In this document: piece by piece, positions 7,005 to 11,075 of the stretch | Layout: each line of letters starts with the position of its first letter | Position numbering within the stretch: the stretch's first letter is position 1 | Assembly: GCA_903928045.1 (NCBI GenBank) | Contig: CAIYPH010000536.1 | Location: 1-11,075 of the forward strand | Direction of reading: 5' to 3' | Length of the DNA stretch: 11,075 nt | From: an uncultured Rhodospirillales bacterium | Lineage (GTDB): Bacteria; Pseudomonadota; Alphaproteobacteria; Acetobacterales; Acetobacteraceae | Translations under genes and position numbers: made by a program | Notes under the pieces: model-generated | Databases searched by the model: none | Told to the model about the DNA's origin: nothing | What the model saw: only the letters and a program-made list of their open reading frames with translations

Positions 7005-7749
7005 AGAGCTGGCTGGTGCACATCCGGCTGTCATCGGCGGCCAGCCACAACACCATGCGCGCCACATCATCCGGCACCAGCATGCACTTGAGGCACTGGG
7101 CGGCAAGCGTGGAGGCTTCGGCCTCCGGGGTGAGCCACAGGGTCTTCTGCCGCTCGGTGAGGATCCAGCCGGGGATGACGCAGTTGACCCGGATATTGTC
7201 CGGCCCGAGATCCTTGGCGAAGGAGCGGGTGAGGCCCTCGATGCCGGCCTTCGCCGTGGTGTAGGCGGGCATGCCGCCCATCGCGAGGTGCCAGGAGATC
7301 GAGCCGAAATTGATGATCGACCCGCCGCCGTTCTTCTGCATGAAGGGGGCGGCCGCCTGGATGGCGAAGAACTGGTGGCGGAGGTTCACCGCCAGCCGAT
7401 CCTCCCAATACTCCACCGTGACGGTCTTCCAGTCGTGCCGCTCATCATGCGCAGCGTTGTTCACTAGCACGTTGATGGTGCCGAAGGTCGACGCCGCGAG
7501 CGCGATGGCAGCCTGATAGGCGGCGATGTCCCGGAGGTCGCAGTGGATGAACAGCGGCTTCTTCTGCCCCTTGGCCGCGATCGCCTCGGCCAGCGCCTCG
7601 GCGGCGGCGTCCTGGATATCGACGAAGGCGACCTGGGCGCCCTGGGCGGCGAAATGGGCGACGTGGGATGCGCCGATCCCGGTGGCGCCGCCGCTGACGA
7701 ACACGACCTTGTCGCGCAGGCTGGGATAATTGGCGTCGTTCGGTTGCAT
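6979..7749 (-). CDS. XylB-like SDR, probable D-xylose (aldose) 1-dehydrogenase
   Basis: The 256-residue SDR closely follows, from memory, the Caulobacter crescentus D-xylose 1-dehydrogenase (XylB) pattern. Shared features are VNLRH at 121-125, INFGSISWHL at 146-155, TAKAGIEG, LGPDNIRV, TPEAEA and AAQCLK, ending in DGGWW. It would oxidise an aldose to its lactone with NAD+, the first step of the Weimberg/Dahms-type pathways. The cofactor motif GGATGIG is at 20-26, and Asp44 after the second strand indicates NAD preference. NNAA (97-100) replaces the usual NNAG. The catalytic residues are Ser150, Tyr163 and Lys167. AGGGAGG five bases before the ATG at 7749 supports the start. The gene converges on and overlaps the preceding operon by 26 bases, and is divergent from the dehydrogenase E1 fusion. 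Another aldose or hydroxy compound could be the true substrate. Confidence 0.82.
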   Translation of the reverse strand: MQPNDANYPSLRDKVVFVSGGATGIGASHVAHFAAQGAQVAFVDIQDAAAEALAEAIAAKGQKKPLFIHCDLRDIAAYQAAIALAASTFGTINVLVNNAAHDERHDWKTVTVEYWEDRLAVNLRHQFFAIQAAAPFMQKNGGGSIINFGSISWHLAMGGMPAYTTAKAGIEGLTRSFAKDLGPDNIRVNCVIPGWILTERQKTLWLTPEAEASTLAAQCLKCMLVPDDVARMVLWLAADDSRMCTSQLFTVDGGWW

Positions 7750-7791
7750 GCTGGCCTCCCTCGTTATGATCCTCAGCGCGTAGCCCGCCGC

Positions 7792-7804
7792 TGACGTGGC
7801 GTCA
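7792..7804. promoter_or_regulatory. Inverted repeat TGACG-N3-CGTCA, possible operator
   Basis: A perfect 5-bp inverted repeat with a 3-base centre (TGACGTGGCGTCA) overlaps the candidate -35 TTGACG of the minus-strand SDR gene. That is the position expected of a repressor site. It is short enough to arise by chance in GC-rich DNA. Confidence 0.3.
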
Positions 7805-7852
7805 AAGCGCGGCCCCCGCTTGCGGCGGCGAGCCGTCCTGGCTAGCCTGACC

Positions 7853-7861
7853 TATTATAAT
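7853..7861. promoter_or_regulatory. Near-palindromic -10 element (TATTATAAT)
   Basis: TATAAT occurs on the plus strand at 7856-7861 and, by partial symmetry, on the minus strand at 7859-7854. It is the only such A/T stretch in a GC-rich region and lies 54 bases before the ATG of the E1 fusion, a sensible distance for its promoter. No good -35 sits at the right spacing on the plus strand, so an activator may be needed. Confidence 0.42.
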
Positions 7862-7871
7862 CTTTGCCCCC

Positions 7872-7885
7872 GCCGCCAAGGCGGC
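7872..7885. repeat. Perfect inverted repeat GCCGCC-AA-GGCGGC
   Basis: Two 6-bp arms flank a 2-base centre, about 10 bases downstream of the -10 element and inside the presumed leader of the E1 fusion mRNA. It could be a protein-binding operator or, with a shorter stem, a small leader hairpin. The function is unproven. Confidence 0.35.
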
Positions 7886-7915
7886 TCAACCGGCACAGAA
7901 CGAGGGAACGGTCGC

Positions 7916-10318
7916 ATGGCCAGGAAAGCAACCACCGCGCAACGCGAAAACCAGCCGCCGCTGCCGGAGGGTCTGACAGCCGAGGAAATGCTGCGGCTCT
8001 ACGAGCAGATGGTGCTGCTCCGCCGCTTCGAGCAGGCCGCGCAGATCGCCTGCCGCACCGGCGAAACGCCGGGATTCCTGCATCTCTATATCGGCGAGGA
8101 AGCGGTGGCGACCGGGGTGTGTGCCCATCTGACGCCGGCGGACTGGATCACCTCCACCCATCGCGGCCACGGCCACGCGCTCGCCAAGGGGATGGACCCC
8201 AAGGCGCTGATGGCCGAGCTCTACGGCAAGGGCGGCGGCATCGTTGGCGGGCGCGGCGGCACGATGCATTTGTACGACCGCTCGGTCGGCCTGTTCGGCA
8301 CCAACGGCGTGGTCGCCTCCGGGGCGCCGCATGCGCTGGGTGTGGCGATCGGCGCCAAGCATCGCGGCACCGGGGATGTCGGCGTCGCCTTCTTCGGCGA
8401 TGGCGCCACCAGCCATGGCGGTTTCCACGAGGCGCTGAACATCGCGGGTTTCCTCAAGGCGCCCGTTGTGTTCGTCTGCGAGAACAACCTTTACGCGACG
8501 GCGACACCGCTCAACACCGTCACCAACAATCCGGAGATCGCCAGCCGCGCTGCCGCTTACGGCATCGCGGGGGTGGCGGTGGATGGCAATGACGTAGTGG
8601 CGATGTGGACCGCGGTGAAGGAGGCCGTGGAGCGCGGCCGCCGTGGCGAAGGGCCGACGCTGATCGAGGCCAAGACCTACCGCACCGTCGGCCATCACGA
8701 GGGCGATCCGGTCACTGGCACCTACCGCAGCCAGGAGGAGGTCGATTCCTGGATCGCCCGTTGCCCGGTCACCACCTTCCGCGCCCGGCTCAAGGATGAG
8801 TTCGGCATCGCCACCGAATCCGTGCTCGGCGCCATCGAAAAGCGCGTTGATGACGTGGTGCAGGAGAGCGTGGAGTTCGCCCGCGCTTCCGCCGAGCCCG
8901 ATGGCACCACGGTGTTCCAGCACACCTACGCCGACCCGATGAACCCCGCCATCGCCACGCAGAAGCGCCCGGCCCGCGCCACCAAGGAGACCTCCTGGCT
9001 CGACGCGGTGCGGGACGGCATCGCAGAGGAAATGCGCAAGGAACGCAACATCCTCTATTTCGGCGAGGGCACCGGCGAGCGCGGCGGCTCGTTTGCGCAC
9101 ACCAAGGGGCTGTATCAGGAATTCGGCGCCGGCCGGGTGATCGACATGCCGATCTCCGAGCAGGGGTTCACGGGTGCGGCCGTGGGCGCCTCGGCGACCG
9201 GCGTGCGGGTGATCGCCGATTTGATGTTCGCGGATTTCCTGTTCGAGGCCGGCGGGCAGATCGCGCTGCAGGCGGCCAAGCTGCGCTATATGTCGAACGG
9301 GCAGATGAATGCGCCGATGATCCTGCGGGTCGGCTGCGGCACGGTGCGCTCCACCGGCCCGCACCATTCCGGCACTTATCACCCGATCTGGGCGCATATC
9401 CCCGGCCTCATCGTCTGCATGCCCTCCAACCCCGCCGACGCCAAGGGGTTGATGAAGACCGCGCTCAACGCCGGCGATCCGGTGCTGATGCTGGAGACCA
9501 AGGCGCTGTTCGCCTCCAAGGGCCCGGTGCCGGAGGGGGATGATCATTTCGTACCCTTTGGCCTCGCCCGCATCGCGCGGCCGGGCAAGCACATCACCAT
9601 CGCCGCCTCCGGCCAGATGGTGCATCGCGCGCTGGAAGCCGCCGTGGCGCTGGCCGCCGAGGGCATCGAGGCGGAGGTGATCGACCTGCGTACCATCCAG
9701 CCGCTCGACGTCGATACGGTCGCGGAGAGCGTGAGCAAGACCCATCATTTGCTCGTCGTCGATGAGGGCTGGCCGATGATGGGCGTGGGTGCCGAACTCG
9801 GCCAGGCGATGAACGAGTTGGCCTTCGATCAGCTCGACGCCCCGGTCGCCCGGCTGCACACCGCGCCGGTGACGCATCCCTTCGGCCCGGCGCTGGAACG
9901 CGCCATGCTGGTCAGCGCCGATCGCGTCGCTGCCCGCGCCAAGGAGGTGCTCGCCGGCACCGCGACGCCGCCCTGGCGCTGGAAGGGGCGGCCCGATGGG
10001 GTGCAGGCGCCCGTCGAGGTGATCACCGCCGCCGCCGCGCCCAAGGCGCCGCCGCCGGCCCCCTCGCTCGGCACGCTCAAGGGCGCGCTGATCAACATGC
10101 CGTTCGGCGATCTCACGGTCGATTCCGGCAAGCTGGTGCGCTGGACCGTCGATGACGGCGCGAAGGTGGCCAAGGGCGACATCGTCGCCGAGATCGAGAC
10201 CGACAAGGCGGTGGTGGAGATCGAGGCGCCGGCCACCGGCATCGTCGCCCAGGTGGTGAAGACCGTGGGGCAGGACATTAAAATGGGCGCCACCATCGGC
10301 GTCGTGAAAGAGGGCTGA
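7916..10318 (+). CDS. Fused 2-oxoacid dehydrogenase E1-alpha / E1-beta / lipoyl domain protein
   Basis: The 800-residue single chain has three modules. Residues about 20-330 are E1-alpha: RGHGHALAKG, the thiamine-diphosphate motif GDG (161-163) ending at NN (190-191), and the phosphorylation-loop segment TYRTVGHHEGDP. Residues about 360-690 are E1-beta: FGEGTG, catalytic-type Glu415 in ISEQGF, GPHHSGTYHP, and a transketolase C-terminal domain (VIDLRTIQPLD). An Ala/Pro-rich linker (about 699-720) leads to a complete lipoyl domain with Lys764 in ETDKAVVEIEAP. The enzyme should decarboxylate a 2-oxoacid (or acetoin) and pass the acyl group to its own lipoyl arm. An E2 acyltransferase and E3 must come from elsewhere. 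Acetoin, pyruvate and branched-chain types cannot be separated by eye. The ATG at 7916 has GAGGGA nine bases upstream; an upstream in-frame extension is not credible coding. It is followed after two bases by a hydroxyacid dehydrogenase. Confidence 0.9.
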   Translation: MARKATTAQRENQPPLPEGLTAEEMLRLYEQMVLLRRFEQAAQIACRTGETPGFLHLYIGEEAVATGVCAHLTPADWITSTHRGHGHALAKGMDPKALMAELYGKGGGIVGGRGGTMHLYDRSVGLFGTNGVVASGAPHALGVAIGAKHRGTGDVGVAFFGDGATSHGGFHEALNIAGFLKAPVVFVCENNLYATATPLNTVTNNPEIASRAAAYGIAGVAVDGNDVVAMWTAVKEAVERGRRGEGPTLIEAKTYRTVGHHEGDPVTGTYRSQEEVDSWIARCPVTTFRARLKDEFGIATESVLGAIEKRVDDVVQESVEFARASAEPDGTTVFQHTYADPMNPAIATQKRPARATKETSWLDAVRDGIAEEMRKERNILYFGEGTGERGGSFAHTKGLYQEFGAGRVIDMPISEQGFTGAAVGASATGVRVIADLMFADFLFEAGGQIALQAAKLRYMSNGQMNAPMILRVGCGTVRSTGPHHSGTYHPIWAHIPGLIVCMPSNPADAKGLMKTALNAGDPVLMLETKALFASKGPVPEGDDHFVPFGLARIARPGKHITIAASGQMVHRALEAAVALAAEGIEAEVIDLRTIQPLDVDTVAESVSKTHHLLVVDEGWPMMGVGAELGQAMNELAFDQLDAPVARLHTAPVTHPFGPALERAMLVSADRVAARAKEVLAGTATPPWRWKGRPDGVQAPVEVITAAAAPKAPPPAPSLGTLKGALINMPFGDLTVDSGKLVRWTVDDGAKVAKGDIVAEIETDKAVVEIEAPATGIVAQVVKTVGQDIKMGATIGVVKEG

Positions 10319-10320
10319 AC

Positions 10321-11075
10321 ATGGACAACGTGCTATATCTCATCTACCCGAAATCGCCGGACGGGCTGGAACAGGCGACCTTCGGGGATTTTGCCGCCAC
10401 CACCTCCTACGGCGTCGACCAGGATGCGCCGGAGGCCGAGAAGATCGCCGCCGATGGCATCATCTCGGGCTCGGCGAACCATGACGTCGGCGATGTGAAC
10501 CAGTATCCCAACTGCAAGATCATCGTGCGCATGGGCGTCGGCTACGAAAATCTCGACAGCAAGGCCTGGGGCGCCCGCGGCGTGCCGGTCTGCAACGTGC
10601 CGGATTACGGCACCTCGGAAGTGGCGGACCATGCGGTCTCGCTGATGCTGACGCTGGCGCGCGGCACCCACTACTACGCCACCAGGCTCGCCGCCGATCC
10701 CGTGGGCAATTGGGGCTGGGCGCCTGGCGCGCCCTTGATGCGCCGGCTGCGCGGGCAGACCTTCGGCATCATCGGCCTGGGCCGCATCGGCATGGCCGCC
10801 GCGCGGCGCGCCAAGGGCTTCGACATGGACATCATGTTCTATGATCCGGAGCTGCCCAACGGGGTGGAACTCGGCGTCGGCTATCGCCGCGCCCGCAGCC
10901 TCAAGGAGTTGATGGAAGCCTCGGACGCCATCAGCCTTCACGCGCCCTATACGGACTCAACGCGCAACATCATCAACGCGGAGAGCCTGTCCTGGGCGAA
11001 GGACAATCTGATCCTCGTCAACACCGCTCGTGGCCCGCTGGTGGATCTCGATGCGCTGCATGACGCGTTGAAATC
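10321..11075 (+). CDS. D-isomer-specific 2-hydroxyacid dehydrogenase, CtBP type (3' end beyond window)
   Basis: The first 251 residues are present. The segment NVPDYGTSEVADHA is characteristic of the C-terminal-binding-protein branch of D-2-hydroxyacid dehydrogenases. The Rossmann motif GLGRIG is at residues 152-157, with Asp in MFYDP after the next strand, so NAD(H) use is likely. The catalytic Arg237 sits in NTARGPLVD. The catalytic Glu and His, expected further on, lie beyond the end of the window. The full family length is about 320-350 residues. The enzyme would interconvert a D-2-hydroxyacid and its 2-oxoacid. The start is two bases after the stop of the E1 fusion, with GAGGG in the end of that gene as ribosome site, so the two are co-translated. 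The pairing suggests this enzyme makes the 2-oxoacid that the E1 protein uses; that is inference. Confidence 0.9.
   Translation, partial: MDNVLYLIYPKSPDGLEQATFGDFAATTSYGVDQDAPEAEKIAADGIISGSANHDVGDVNQYPNCKIIVRMGVGYENLDSKAWGARGVPVCNVPDYGTSEVADHAVSLMLTLARGTHYYATRLAADPVGNWGWAPGAPLMRRLRGQTFGIIGLGRIGMAAARRAKGFDMDIMFYDPELPNGVELGVGYRRARSLKELMEASDAISLHAPYTDSTRNIINAESLSWAKDNLILVNTARGPLVDLDALHDALK

Larger units (their letters stand above)
7750..7915. promoter_or_regulatory. Divergent control region between XylB-like SDR and E1 fusion
   Basis: These 166 bases hold the start signals of both genes. Ribosome sites are AGGGAGG (minus, 7755-7761) and GAGGGA (plus, 7902-7907). On the minus strand TTGACG (7805 down to 7800) is a good -35, with a poor -10 (TACGCG, 17 bases on). 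Several palindromes and an A/T-rich -10 are listed separately. No regulator gene is in the window. Confidence 0.5.

Noticed and set aside
4180..7106. Long minus-strand open frames (413 and 543 residues) opposite the two TPR-glycosyltransferase genes
   Set aside because: They are mirror frames with skewed composition and no motifs; the repeats and catalytic motifs are on the plus strand.
7886..9877. 663-residue minus-strand open frame opposite the E1 fusion
   Set aside because: It is a mirror frame of a GC-rich gene, His/Arg/Gly-rich with no recognisable domain, while the plus strand carries complete E1 motifs.

Overview
The window is about two-thirds GC, with strong GC preference at third codon positions, short intergenic gaps and overlapping genes. 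The protein set (XylB-like SDR, TPR-glycosyltransferases, nitronate monooxygenase, lipoyl-bearing dehydrogenase E1) fits an alphaproteobacterium, perhaps a member of the Acetobacteraceae/Rhodospirillales. That placement is inference from composition and protein resemblance. No rRNA or tRNA gene, CRISPR array or insertion sequence is visible.

Layout, left to right. A minus-strand D-aminoacylase-type amidohydrolase (140-1057) is about half the length of its family and has its own terminator. It is divergent from a plus-strand proline-iminopeptidase-type alpha/beta hydrolase (1133-2023). A small gene of lower GC follows (2052-2330); it resembles the Imm27 family of toxin immunity proteins and has no visible toxin partner. 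A long T-rich/A-rich hairpin comes next. Then a tight plus-strand operon runs from 2477 to 7004: nitronate monooxygenase, SDR oxidoreductase, and two tandem paralogues that join TPR repeats to a GT-B-type glycosyltransferase-like domain. Gaps in this operon are 4 bases or overlaps.

A minus-strand SDR closely resembling Caulobacter D-xylose 1-dehydrogenase (6979-7749) converges on the operon and overlaps its last gene by 26 bases. A 166-base divergent region holds a near-perfect -10 element and several palindromes. It separates the SDR from a plus-strand gene for an 800-residue fusion of dehydrogenase E1-alpha, E1-beta and a C-terminal lipoyl domain (7916-10318). Two bases later a CtBP-type D-2-hydroxyacid dehydrogenase begins and is cut by the window end.

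Functionally the right third looks like a small carbon-catabolism module: sugar or sugar-acid oxidation, 2-hydroxyacid/2-oxoacid interconversion, and oxidative decarboxylation by an E1 carrying its own lipoyl arm. The E2 and E3 partners are not in the window. The left part looks like a patchwork of peptide/amide hydrolases and one probably acquired immunity gene.
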